From JABDJL01 sp047614505 (lineage in GTDB: Bacteria; Pseudomonadota; Gammaproteobacteria; Xanthomonadales; SZUA-36): a stretch of DNA of 11,481 nucleotides. Positions 1 to 7,703 of the stretch are shown piece after piece. The stretch lies in the NCBI GenBank assembly GCA_047614505.1, contig JBLHGQ010000094.1, forward strand, positions 1 through 11,481. The letters run 5' to 3'. Both the position numbers and the translations under genes were made by a program. Position 1 is the stretch's first letter; the number at the start of each line of letters is the position of its first letter. The notes below the pieces were generated by a model that searched no databases, had not been told where the DNA came from, and saw only the letters and a program-made list of their open reading frames with translations.

Positions 1-643
1 CGCACTTGGAATGTGGACGGTGACACTAAAGCTTCTGCCTATCGTAGTAATGGGGCATTTGCTTGGCGGAATGGCCACTCTGGCACTTCTGGTGTGGATT
101 ATTTACGGCTGCCGTTACGCTCAGGGAGGTCAACCGGGTTCGCCGGTCAAGGCGATGAGGCCAATTATTATTAGCTTACTTTGTGTTCTGTGCATACAAA
201 TTGCACTGGGCGGCTGGACCAGTTCAAATTATGCCGCTTTGGCGTGTCCGGATTTTCCTACCTGTCAGGGGAAAATGTGGCCCGAAACAGATTTTCCGGA
301 AGGATTTGTTATGTTACGGGAAGTCGGGGTTGATTTTGAAGGCGGAGTACTCGACCTGCCGTCAAGAACTGCGATCCACTTGACACATCGTATGGGTGCC
401 GTCATCACCCTGCTTCTGTTTGTGTACGCCGCACTACGCCTGATAAAAATACCTTCGCTTCAGCGAAATGGAGTCATGCTTTTATCGCTGGTCAGCCTGC
501 AATTTCTACTCGGAATTCTCAACGTCGTAATGCATCTACCGCTCGTAAATGCTGTTGCCCATAATGGCGTTGCCGCCTTGCTGCTCTCTTTATTGGTAGG
601 TCTTTTGTACCGAACTTCCTCAGGCAGGATTGCTGCTCGATGA
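1..643 (+). CDS. ctaA: Heme A synthase CtaA (5' end cut by window edge)
   Basis: Integral membrane enzyme that oxidises the C8 methyl of heme O to a formyl group, giving heme A for aa3-type cytochrome oxidase. The reading frame is open to the left edge: codons before the ATG at 11 read A-L-G, so that ATG is internal and roughly the last 213 residues of a usual 340 or so are present. Visible family marks, numbered from that internal Met, are a GHLLGG helix start near residue 15, a periplasmic loop with the cysteine pair ACPDFPTCQG near 78-87, the HLTHRMGA helix near 122-129, and a late VAHNGVAALL helix near 181-190; the His residues in these helices are the expected heme ligands. It ends in TGA overlapping the ctaB start (ATGA), a sign of translational coupling. 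Family assignment is firm; the start lies outside the window. Confidence 0.93.
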   Translation, partial: ALGMWTVTLKLLPIVVMGHLLGGMATLALLVWIIYGCRYAQGGQPGSPVKAMRPIIISLLCVLCIQIALGGWTSSNYAALACPDFPTCQGKMWPETDFPEGFVMLREVGVDFEGGVLDLPSRTAIHLTHRMGAVITLLLFVYAALRLIKIPSLQRNGVMLLSLVSLQFLLGILNVVMHLPLVNAVAHNGVAALLLSLLVGLLYRTSSGRIAAR

Positions 644-1539
644 CTTCTGGCGAAGCGTTCAAAGCTTCTCAATACTTCGAATTGTGCAAACCCAAAGTGG
701 TTGCGCTGATTATTTTCACTGCCGTGGTAGGAATGCTACTAAGCGTTCCGGGTTGGCCTCCATTGCCGGCTTTACTGGCTGGAACTGTAGGAATCGGACT
801 TGCCGCTGCATCCGCTGCAGCAATTAACCATTTATTAGATCAAAGAATTGATGCGATCATGATCCGTACCCGGGACAGACCACTACCACAGGGGCAACTG
901 AACGATCGCCAGGTGCTTTTGTTCGCTCTGTTATTAGGCACGATATCAATGCTGGTACTGGTGTTTTGGACAAATGTCCTGACTGCCTTATTGACCTTCG
1001 TTTCCTTAATTGGTTACGCAATTATCTACACTGTGTGGTTGAAGCGGGCAACTCCTCAAAATATTGTTATCGGTGGGGCCGCTGGTGCAGCACCACCTTT
1101 ATTAGGCTGGACAGCTGTCACCGGAATAGTTGACCCGCATGCAATGCTGCTGTTCCTGATCATTTTCGTCTGGACACCACCACATTTCTGGGCGTTGGCA
1201 ATTCATCGCCGTGATGACTACAAATCAGTGAATATTCCGATGTTGCCAGTTACGCATGGCGTCGAATTCACCCGCTGGCACATTTTGTTTTATACGATAC
1301 TTCTGGTCATTGTTACCACCCTTCCCTATCTCACAGGAATGAGTGGCTTACTGTACTTTGCTGGTGTGTCAGTGTTGAATGCCGGTTTTTTGTGGTATGC
1401 ATTTCGAATGCTCAGAAGTGACGATGCCAGGTTACCAATGCAAACGTTTGGATATTCGGTCACATATCTGATGGTGTTATTTATGTTCTTATTAATCGAC
1501 CATTATTTTGTCGTGGCAACGACATCCCTTGGCCAGTAA
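640..1539 (+). CDS. ctaB: Protoheme IX farnesyltransferase (heme O synthase)
   Basis: UbiA-family prenyltransferase (CtaB/CyoE) of the cytoplasmic membrane that transfers a farnesyl group to heme B to make heme O, the substrate of the CtaA enzyme encoded just upstream. The 299 residues match the usual family length. The Asp-rich motif N63-HLLD-QRI-D71 followed by RTRDRPLP is the Mg/prenyl diphosphate site. Further family marks are WLKRATPQNIVIGG near 133-146, WTPPHFWALAIHRRDDY near 178-193 and VNIPMLPV near 197-204. Many hydrophobic segments fit the expected multi-helix topology. Its ATG at 640 shares bases with the ctaA stop, so start choice is secure. The symbol cyoE would serve equally; with ctaA adjacent, ctaB is preferred. 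No oxidase subunit or SCO gene follows, unlike many relatives. Confidence 0.96.
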   Translation: MTSGEAFKASQYFELCKPKVVALIIFTAVVGMLLSVPGWPPLPALLAGTVGIGLAAASAAAINHLLDQRIDAIMIRTRDRPLPQGQLNDRQVLLFALLLGTISMLVLVFWTNVLTALLTFVSLIGYAIIYTVWLKRATPQNIVIGGAAGAAPPLLGWTAVTGIVDPHAMLLFLIIFVWTPPHFWALAIHRRDDYKSVNIPMLPVTHGVEFTRWHILFYTILLVIVTTLPYLTGMSGLLYFAGVSVLNAGFLWYAFRMLRSDDARLPMQTFGYSVTYLMVLFMFLLIDHYFVVATTSLGQ

Positions 1540-1551
1540 CAGGATTAATTC

Positions 1552-4470
1552 ATGAATAAGGATCAGTCTGAAAGCACACGTCTGAACTCCCTTGAGGATC
1601 ACGGAGAGTTTATTCGACGACATATTGGCCCTGACGAGGCAGAAATGAAACATATGCTCAAGGCGATAGGCTCATCCTCTCTGGAAGAACTGGTGGAAAG
1701 TACATTGCCTGCTTCGATTTTGGAGAAGCAAGCACTAAACCTTGCCTCGGCTCGAAGTGAAAGGGAGACGCTTGCGTCTCTACGCCGAATCGCCGGACGT
1801 AACAAGCTAATGCACAACATGATTGGCCTTGGTTACCACGAGACAAGCACACCCGCGGTCATATTGAGAAACGTGCTTGAAAATCCGGGATGGTACACAG
1901 CCTATACACCTTATCAAGCTGAGATTTCTCAGGGACGGCTTGAAGCCCTGCTAAATTATCAGCAAATGATCTGCGATCTGACCGGCATGGAACTGGCCAA
2001 TGCATCTTTGTTGGATGAGGCATCTGCTGCTGCCGAGGCAATGGCACAGCTCAACCGCATCAACAGAAAAAGCAAAAGCAAGAGGTTTATTGTTGATGAG
2101 TCCTGCTTGCCGCAAACAATAGATGTAATCAAGACCCGTGCCCGTTTCTTTGGTTTCGAACTGGCTATCGGAAATGCCCAGGACGAACTCAATAAGGGTG
2201 ACTGTTTTGGAATGCTTATCCAATATCCTGGTTGCGATGGAGAGGTAAGCGATCTGACACCCATAATTGAACAAGCACACAAGCAAAACTGCCTGGTGGC
2301 AGTCGCCGCCGATCTACTTGCTTTGGCTGTGTTGGTACCGCCGGGTGAAATGGGGGCAGATATAGTAATGGGCTCGGCTCAACGTTTTGGTGTACCCATG
2401 GGATACGGCGGTCCCCATGCCGCATTTTACGCCACGCGTGATGAGTTCAAACGGACGCTTCCAGGGCGAATTATCGGTGTATCTACAGATCGCCATGGTT
2501 ATCCCGCCCTGCGAATGGCGCTTCAGACCAGGGAACAACATATCCGGCGGGACAAGGCTACCAGTAATATTTGCACAGCACAGGCTCTGCTGGCCGTAAT
2601 AGCCAGCATGTATGCGGTCTATCACGGGCCTGCAGGAATTCAAAGGATTGCAAACAGGGTGCACAGGCTGGCTTGTCTGGCCGAAGATGGTCTTCGCGCA
2701 CACGGATTTGAGCCTGAGCAGGAAAGCTTTTTCGATACGATGACATTCTCTGTCGGCGGCGATGCCGGCGAAATTTTATCCCGCGCGCAAGCTCAGGGAA
2801 TCAATCTAAGAATAATCAGTGAGTCCCGACTGGGGTTCAGTGTTAACGAAAAGACTTCCCGAAGTCATATCGAAGCAATTTGGAGCGCTTTTTCGGGATC
2901 GGATTCGGCTGGTGACATCGAAGTGCTTGATCGTGAAATGTCTGAAGACTTCAGTCAGATTCCGGCTTCACTGCAAAGAAAATCCGGTTTTATGCAACAC
3001 GCAATTTTTAGTCTTCACCAGTCAGAAACTGAAATGCTTCGTTATCTGAAAAGATTGGAAAACAAGGATTTGTCATTGGCACATGCCATGATTTCATTGG
3101 GGTCGTGCACAATGAAGCTCAATGCAACAAGCGAGATGATTCCAGTCACCTGGCCAGAGTTTGCAGACATGCACCCTTTTGCGCCAGCAGATCAGGTTGA
3201 AGGTTACCGCCAATTGTTTCAAGAACTTGAAGAAATGCTCATGGCCTGTACGGGTTATGACGCAGTCAGTCTGCAGCCCAACGCTGGTTCACAGGGTGAG
3301 TATGCGGGCCTGATAGCCATTCAGGATTATCATGCTTCCAGGGGTGACAAGCATCGAAATATTTGCCTGATCCCCTCATCGGCACACGGTACAAATCCGG
3401 CAAGTGCACAAATGGCCGGAATGGAAATTGTTGTGGTTGCATGCGATGAAAACGGAAATGTGGATCTCGACGATCTCAGTTCAAAGGCAACGCAATATTC
3501 CGACAGACTCTCCGCTCTGATGATTACTTATCCCTCTACACACGGGGTTTACGAGCAGCTGGTGCGGGAGATCTGTGAAATCGTCCATCAACATGGCGGT
3601 CAGGTTTATCTGGATGGAGCGAATTTGAATGCACTGGTAGGTTGTGCTGCACCCGGTAAGTTTGGTGCTGACGTATCCCATCTCAATCTCCACAAAACAT
3701 TCTGCATTCCACACGGTGGTGGAGGTCCGGGAGTCGGGCCACTGTGTGTTGGTAAACACCTTGCACCATTCATGCCCGGCCACAGCCTTGTGGATATTGG
3801 TGCAACTCATGGCTCAAATGGAGCCGTTGCAGCGGCCCCCTGGGGTAGTGCGGGGATTTTGCCTATTTCATGGGCATATATTGCAATGATGGGCCGTGAG
3901 GGTATGAAAAAAGCGACGCAAGTGGCGATTCTGAGTGCCAATTACATTGCACATCGCTTGTCAGTTGCCTATCCGGTGCTTTATACAGGCCGGAATGGTC
4001 GTGTTGCACATGAGTGCATTATTGATTTACGGCCTTTCAAGCAAAGTTGTGGTGTCAGTGAAGAAGATGTTGCGAAAAGGTTGATAGATTACGGCTTCCA
4101 CGCCCCAACCATGAGTTTTCCTGTTCCTGGCACACTGATGATCGAGCCAACAGAAAGCGAGTCGATGACCGAAATTGACCGGTTTTGCGATGCAATGCTG
4201 TCCATCCGGGAAGAAATTCGCGAGATCGAAGAAGAGCGAATGGACGGTGATGATAATCCTTTGAAGAACGCACCGCACAACGCGCGCGACCTGGTTGGAG
4301 AATGGAAGCATCCTTACTCAAGAGAAATAGCGGCATTTCCTGACAAAAGCTGTTGGCAAGGAAAATTCTGGCCACAGGTTAGCCGCGTAGACAATGTGTA
4401 TGGTGACCGTAACCTGTTTTGTGCCTGTCCGCCTATGGAGGTATGGGCAGAGGAAATCAAAGAAACGTAG
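1552..4470 (+). CDS. gcvP: Glycine dehydrogenase (decarboxylating), P protein, single-chain form
   Basis: PLP enzyme of the glycine cleavage system; it decarboxylates glycine and passes the aminomethyl group to the lipoyl arm of GcvH, feeding methylene-THF. At 972 residues it is the fused (alpha plus beta) form, close to the 957 of E. coli. The N-terminal half begins with FIRRHIGPD near residue 20. The C-terminal catalytic half shows GSCTMKLN from 517, SSAHGTNPASA, and the PLP-lysine motif HLNLHKTFCIPHGGGGPG with Lys715. The ATG has a good ribosome site (AGGA at 1541-1544, 7 nt spacing) and lies 12 nt after ctaB, so it is probably in the ctaA-ctaB transcript. That leaves no room for a glycine riboswitch or own promoter immediately upstream. 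gcvT and gcvH are absent from the window. The frame is intact, with no missing catalytic motif seen. Confidence 0.97.
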   Translation: MNKDQSESTRLNSLEDHGEFIRRHIGPDEAEMKHMLKAIGSSSLEELVESTLPASILEKQALNLASARSERETLASLRRIAGRNKLMHNMIGLGYHETSTPAVILRNVLENPGWYTAYTPYQAEISQGRLEALLNYQQMICDLTGMELANASLLDEASAAAEAMAQLNRINRKSKSKRFIVDESCLPQTIDVIKTRARFFGFELAIGNAQDELNKGDCFGMLIQYPGCDGEVSDLTPIIEQAHKQNCLVAVAADLLALAVLVPPGEMGADIVMGSAQRFGVPMGYGGPHAAFYATRDEFKRTLPGRIIGVSTDRHGYPALRMALQTREQHIRRDKATSNICTAQALLAVIASMYAVYHGPAGIQRIANRVHRLACLAEDGLRAHGFEPEQESFFDTMTFSVGGDAGEILSRAQAQGINLRIISESRLGFSVNEKTSRSHIEAIWSAFSGSDSAGDIEVLDREMSEDFSQIPASLQRKSGFMQHAIFSLHQSETEMLRYLKRLENKDLSLAHAMISLGSCTMKLNATSEMIPVTWPEFADMHPFAPADQVEGYRQLFQELEEMLMACTGYDAVSLQPNAGSQGEYAGLIAIQDYHASRGDKHRNICLIPSSAHGTNPASAQMAGMEIVVVACDENGNVDLDDLSSKATQYSDRLSALMITYPSTHGVYEQLVREICEIVHQHGGQVYLDGANLNALVGCAAPGKFGADVSHLNLHKTFCIPHGGGGPGVGPLCVGKHLAPFMPGHSLVDIGATHGSNGAVAAAPWGSAGILPISWAYIAMMGREGMKKATQVAILSANYIAHRLSVAYPVLYTGRNGRVAHECIIDLRPFKQSCGVSEEDVAKRLIDYGFHAPTMSFPVPGTLMIEPTESESMTEIDRFCDAMLSIREEIREIEEERMDGDDNPLKNAPHNARDLVGEWKHPYSREIAAFPDKSCWQGKFWPQVSRVDNVYGDRNLFCACPPMEVWAEEIKET

Positions 4471-4477
4471 GCATTAA

Positions 4478-4637
4478 CTAGTCGTATTTTTCACGCATAG
4501 CCGCAACCGATGATTGCGCGAGTTCTCTCAAAATCTGTTGGTTAATATCTGACAACTGTTTCACATACAGGCAGGATTTCCCTGGCTAAAAATGCCACTA
4601 CATCCTGATCATTAACTTTTGTTTTGAGTTCTGCCAT
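4478..4637 (-). pseudogene. Remnant of a DUF1801-family gene with the middle deleted
   Basis: Read on the minus strand, an ATG at 4637 starts MAELKTKVNDQDVVAFLA, which resembles the start of DUF1801 proteins. That frame soon ends at a stop near 4541-4543. In a different frame, from about 4582 to the TAG at 4478-4480, the DNA reads GKSCLYVKQLSDI and then about 20 residues ending MREKYD, which resembles the family's C-terminus (GKxCLYxKxLxDV..., then VxxMR). The two halves meet near 4580-4586 with a one-base frame offset. About 50 residues remain of a protein usually 110-145 long, so the core seems deleted. The start lies 35 nt after the methyltransferase stop on the same strand. An 8-nt direct repeat (ATGGCAGA on the minus strand) occurs at 4653-4660 and 4630-4637. 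The family match is from memory of its consensus. The family's function is poorly defined, so none is given. Confidence 0.65.
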
Positions 4638-4672
4638 ATCTCAATCCCGCAGTCTGCCATAAAAGAGAAGAT

Positions 4673-5662
4673 TTACTGTCGTTTTAACCAAATACTTCCG
4701 CCGGGATTTTTTTGACACAACGGCAATTTTTTGGTGAAAAATTCTTTGTTTAGTTCACCTATGTACGAATTCATTAACACAATATTAAACTCGCGGTTGT
4801 ACTGCAAAAAAGCCCGAAGAGCATAAGCTTCATTCCAGGCACGTCCTTCAAGCACCCAATCCATAGGATATTCAAACGGAAAGAAAATATCATGGAAGTG
4901 GATGTACACGCCAGATGCAAGTGCCGGCAGTATTTCGAATAGTATCTTGTTCACATCACTATCAATTTTGCTGACGTGTGTAGAGTCAATAAACAGGATG
5001 TCATTTGCCTGTAAGGCAGAAAATTCCTGCATATTCACATCCTGCAAGCGTTCGGGAATAATCGTAATCCTATCCTGATCACCGTCTTTCAATAAGGAAT
5101 GCAGAAGTTTAGGATAAGGTTCAATAAATGTGGTCTTTATCCGGTTTTCAAAATGCAACTCATTCGTATCTAATGTCATGCAGGAAGAGTAGCCGGAACC
5201 AACTTCAATGATCCTTTTGGGCTCAAGGAATCGAATCATACAGTGAAGAAAAATGGCATCTGAATATGAATACGCGGGGTTTTCATATTTATATCTCAAG
5301 CCTTCCTTTGCCTCACTTGTAAAAGGAATATCTTTATAAAAAGGAAGAAATTTTTCCAACAGTTCCCGTTGCGAATCCGCATTTAATTCAATACCTGGAA
5401 CCTTGCCCATCGAATTGAATATTCGAGTTGCGTTTTTTTTGATTTCTTCAAAGTCAGGAATGGGAGAGTAAAAATGGCCGGGCGGCACAAACCCCTGGGC
5501 AATTTTAGTGTGATTTAGTTCTTCGCTTGTATGACGATTGGCTTCTGTCAGTTTTTCGTGTTCAAGTTTTAATTGCACTAATTCTTTATGAAATTTATCG
5601 CGTTCATAGATCAGGTCGCGAATGACAGGAAACTTACGAATTATGGACTTAACACGGTTCAC
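4673..5662 (-). CDS. Class I SAM-dependent methyltransferase with N-terminal coiled coil
   Basis: A 329-residue protein. Residues about 15-55 are charged and heptad-like (ERDKFHKELVQLKLEHEKL...), a likely coiled coil. A Rossmann methyltransferase fold follows: motif I EVGSGYSS at 153-160 (SAM binding), an acidic FIEPYP at 179-184 for strand 2, DILFIDSTH at 221-229, and a HFHDIFFPFEYP stretch at 255-266 typical of Methyltransf_24-like enzymes. The substrate cannot be told; relatives often sit in surface-polysaccharide or glycosylation loci, but no such genes are here. The start is GTG (5660-5662) with AAGGA at 5671-5675, 8 nt away; no usable ATG occurs before residue 85. The gene looks richer in A/T than its neighbours and lies only about 22 nt behind the rpoH terminator hairpin, alone between core genes, which suggests later acquisition. 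Cytoplasmic; no signal peptide or membrane helix seen. Confidence 0.85.
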   Translation of the reverse strand: MNRVKSIIRKFPVIRDLIYERDKFHKELVQLKLEHEKLTEANRHTSEELNHTKIAQGFVPPGHFYSPIPDFEEIKKNATRIFNSMGKVPGIELNADSQRELLEKFLPFYKDIPFTSEAKEGLRYKYENPAYSYSDAIFLHCMIRFLEPKRIIEVGSGYSSCMTLDTNELHFENRIKTTFIEPYPKLLHSLLKDGDQDRITIIPERLQDVNMQEFSALQANDILFIDSTHVSKIDSDVNKILFEILPALASGVYIHFHDIFFPFEYPMDWVLEGRAWNEAYALRAFLQYNREFNIVLMNSYIGELNKEFFTKKLPLCQKNPGGSIWLKRQ

Positions 5663-5684
5663 TTTTTCTTTCCTTAAACATAAA

Positions 5685-5704
5685 CGGCCTCCGTTGGGAG
5701 GCCG
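5685..5704 (-). terminator. Intrinsic-type terminator after rpoH
   Basis: A perfect 8-bp GC-rich stem (CGGCCTCC at 5685-5692 with GGAGGCCG at 5697-5704) has a 4-nt loop. On the minus strand it lies 37 nt after the rpoH stop and is followed by TTTATGTTTAA, an interrupted T tract, so termination is probable but perhaps leaky. The methyltransferase ribosome site begins about 10 nt further on. Confidence 0.75.
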
Positions 5705-5741
5705 ATGTGATGCTTGATGTGCTTGTCTTAGAGATACGAAA

Positions 5742-6605
5742 CTATGCGCTAAGGCTAGCCTTTATTTTGTTCATCGCGTTAACTTCAAGCTGCCGGATTC
5801 TTTCGGCCGAAACCTGATAGCGGTCTGCGAGTGTTTGAAGTGTCGCTTTATCATCAGTCAGCCAACGACTGTTAATGATATCCCGGCTACGTTCATCCAG
5901 TTGGTCCAGGCCGTTATAGAGCAATGACAGGCTTTGAGACTTCAGATCATCTTCAACCAGAATAGTCTCCGGCGATTCGCTGGCATTTACAAGAAACGCC
6001 GCTGGCGCTGCTCTCGGTTTATCTTCATCATCAGAGTCAGAAGACAGGTCGAAACCCACATCCTGTCCGGAAAGTCTGGATTCCATCTCCATAACAACTT
6101 CCGGTTTCACACCCAGTTTTTCTGCAACCGCGTTCACTTCTTCCATGTTCAACCAACCCAGGCGTTTCTTGTTTTTACGCAGATTGAAGAACAATTTACG
6201 CTGTGCCTTGGTCGTTGCAACTTTGACGATACGCCAGTTACGCAGGATGAACTCATGCATTTCAGCACGAATCCAGTGAACCGCAAATGAGACCAGACGA
6301 ACTTCACGGTCCGGATCAAATCGTTTGACTGCCTTCATCAAACCAATATTGCCTTCCTGAACCAGATCGCCCAGCTGCAGCCCATAGCCTGAATAACCCT
6401 TCGCGACATGAACGACGAAACGTAGATGTGCGAGAACCAGACGCCGCGCAGCCTCAAGATCATCGTGATCCCGATATCGGTTAGCCAGATCCTGCTCCTC
6501 TTCCAGCGTTAACATTGGAATTTTGTTAACTTCTTGAATATAAGCTTCCAGGCTTCCAGTGCCTGCGGGAACCAGCAAGTGGCTTGGTACTAGTGCGTTG
6601 CTCAT
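5742..6605 (-). CDS. rpoH: RNA polymerase sigma-32 (heat-shock sigma factor)
   Basis: Directs RNA polymerase to heat-shock promoters (chaperones and proteases). The 287 residues are the normal length. Region 1.2 (LEAYIQEVNKIPMLT) is followed by region 2 (LRFVVHVAKGYSGYG, LGDLVQEGNIGLMKAVKRFDP at about 78-98, VSFAVHWIRAEMHEF at about 105-119). The RpoH box QRKLFFNLR at 135-143 separates it from other group-3-like sigmas. Region 4 ends with TLADRYQVSAERIRQLE, the -35 recognition helix. The acidic stretch SSDSDDEDK near 188-196 has a counterpart in E. coli RpoH. The ATG at 6603-6605 has a strong AAGGAG 6 nt upstream. It is last in the rhlB-ftsE-ftsX-rpoH order with a 125-nt gap before it holding its own promoter candidate. 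A thermosensor fold in the mRNA is known for some relatives; I could not establish one by eye. Confidence 0.97.
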   Translation of the reverse strand: MSNALVPSHLLVPAGTGSLEAYIQEVNKIPMLTLEEEQDLANRYRDHDDLEAARRLVLAHLRFVVHVAKGYSGYGLQLGDLVQEGNIGLMKAVKRFDPDREVRLVSFAVHWIRAEMHEFILRNWRIVKVATTKAQRKLFFNLRKNKKRLGWLNMEEVNAVAEKLGVKPEVVMEMESRLSGQDVGFDLSSDSDDEDKPRAAPAAFLVNASESPETILVEDDLKSQSLSLLYNGLDQLDERSRDIINSRWLTDDKATLQTLADRYQVSAERIRQLEVNAMNKIKASLSA

Positions 6606-6629
6606 TAAATCTCCTTAATTCAGCAGCGA

Positions 6630-6660
6630 ATTATAACAGTTCTCACGAAATATTGGACAA
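6630..6660 (-). promoter_or_regulatory. Candidate sigma-70 promoter for rpoH (extended -10)
   Basis: On the minus strand the ftsX-rpoH gap contains TGTTATAAT, a perfect TATAAT (6630-6635) with the TGn extension. A partial -35 TTGTCC lies at 6655-6660 with a long 19-nt spacer; an extended -10 can tolerate a weak -35. The -10 box lies 24 nt before the rpoH start. This would let rpoH be expressed apart from ftsEX, as is known in E. coli. Confidence 0.55.
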
Positions 6661-6730
6661 TATGAATAACTGGTTGTTCCCTTAGCAGTAGATTGAAAAA
6701 GTGTAGGAGAATACCGCGCCTTTGCAGGGC

Positions 6731-7702
6731 TTAGCGTCGTCCAAGGCTGCCGCCTACATGTAACATTTTCAGGTACCTTTGTACCGATACCCATGCGCCT
6801 AACAATCCAAGCAAGCCACTGGCGAGCATCAGGGCGACAACATCTTTCAAACTCAGTCCGTATAAACTGATCCCCTGACCATAGGCATCCAGCAAACTGC
6901 TAAGAGGCGCATCAAGGTAGAAAAGGCAAAGCTGCATCAAACCTGCAGCCAACGCGCCACCCATCAAGCCATACCAAAACCCTGAATACAGAAATGGCTG
7001 CCGGATAAAACTGTTTACCGCACCCACCAGAGCGAGAATTTCGATTTCCTCAGATCTGGCAGCGACATCCAGGCGGATCGTATTGGCTACCACAACAATT
7101 ACCGCCACACTAAAAAGAAAGGTAAGCACCAGAACCGCAGCACGACCCAATTCAAGCATACGACCGAGGCGTTGCAACCACTTGTAGTCAAACTGAACGG
7201 ACTGTACTCCCTCCCGGCTTTCCAGATGAGCCATTAACTCTTGTAATCGCAATTCCACATCCGGATCGCTACTGGCCACAATAACCGGGGTTACCATTAA
7301 TACCCAAGGCAGCGGGTTATCTTCCAGCATCTCAAGTGATTGACCAAAACCGGAGCTATCACGAAACTCCGCCATCCCCTGTTCAGGTGAGACCACCTCG
7401 ACAGAGTTGACATCTGGACGTGATTCCAGTGATTGGCTAAGTGACGTGATTGAAACCTGGTCAGTTTCTTCGGCAAGAAAAACGGTAATCGCCCCCCATT
7501 GCTCCTGCTGCAAGTCCAGGCGATCCAGGTTATTCAATGTTACAAATAGACCAAGAGGGAGAAGTATCGCGATGCCCAACACCAATATAGTCATTAGTGT
7601 GCCAATGCGATGTTGAAACATTGCCCCGAGACTGGAGAAGAAACTATAACTATGTCTTCTGCTCCATGACCTTAGCCTGCGCCTTGTGTTTACAAGCCCC
7701 AT
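6731..7702 (-). CDS. ftsX: Cell-division ABC transporter permease-like protein FtsX
   Basis: Membrane partner of FtsE; the FtsEX complex sits at the septum and controls periplasmic peptidoglycan hydrolase activation through FtsX's outer loop. From the chosen start it has 323 residues. A basic N-terminus is followed by TM1 (about 33-56), a periplasmic domain (about 57-187), TM2 (about 188-208), TM3 (about 235-262) and TM4 (about 286-308). The stretch ANTIRLDVAARSEEIEIL after TM2 is characteristic of the family. I chose the ATG at 7700-7702, 1 nt after the ftsE stop (TGAGATG), with GAAGAG a few bases upstream. An earlier in-frame ATG at 7738 would add 12 residues, overlap ftsE by 35 nt and has no visible ribosome site. 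The stop is TAA at 6731. Confidence 0.93.
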   Translation of the reverse strand: MGLVNTRRRLRSWSRRHSYSFFSSLGAMFQHRIGTLMTILVLGIAILLPLGLFVTLNNLDRLDLQQEQWGAITVFLAEETDQVSITSLSQSLESRPDVNSVEVVSPEQGMAEFRDSSGFGQSLEMLEDNPLPWVLMVTPVIVASSDPDVELRLQELMAHLESREGVQSVQFDYKWLQRLGRMLELGRAAVLVLTFLFSVAVIVVVANTIRLDVAARSEEIEILALVGAVNSFIRQPFLYSGFWYGLMGGALAAGLMQLCLFYLDAPLSSLLDAYGQGISLYGLSLKDVVALMLASGLLGLLGAWVSVQRYLKMLHVGGSLGRR

Positions 7703-7703
7703 C

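Noticed and set aside
1540..1551. Possible glycine riboswitch before gcvP.
   Set aside because: Only 12 nt separate ctaB and gcvP and they hold a ribosome site; no room for an aptamer outside coding sequence.
1951..2703. Several antisense open frames of 60-130 codons opposite gcvP.
   Set aside because: They are shadows of a clearly coding P-protein frame; none shows a domain, ribosome site or gene-like spacing.
6010..6050. Acidic insertion in RpoH (SSDSDDEDK) as a possible novel element.
   Set aside because: E. coli RpoH has a similar acidic stretch at the same place, so it is ordinary for the family.
5934..6290. A 118-codon open frame on the plus strand opposite rpoH.
   Set aside because: It lies wholly inside rpoH, whose sigma-32 motifs are continuous on the other strand; its product is low-complexity and unrecognisable.
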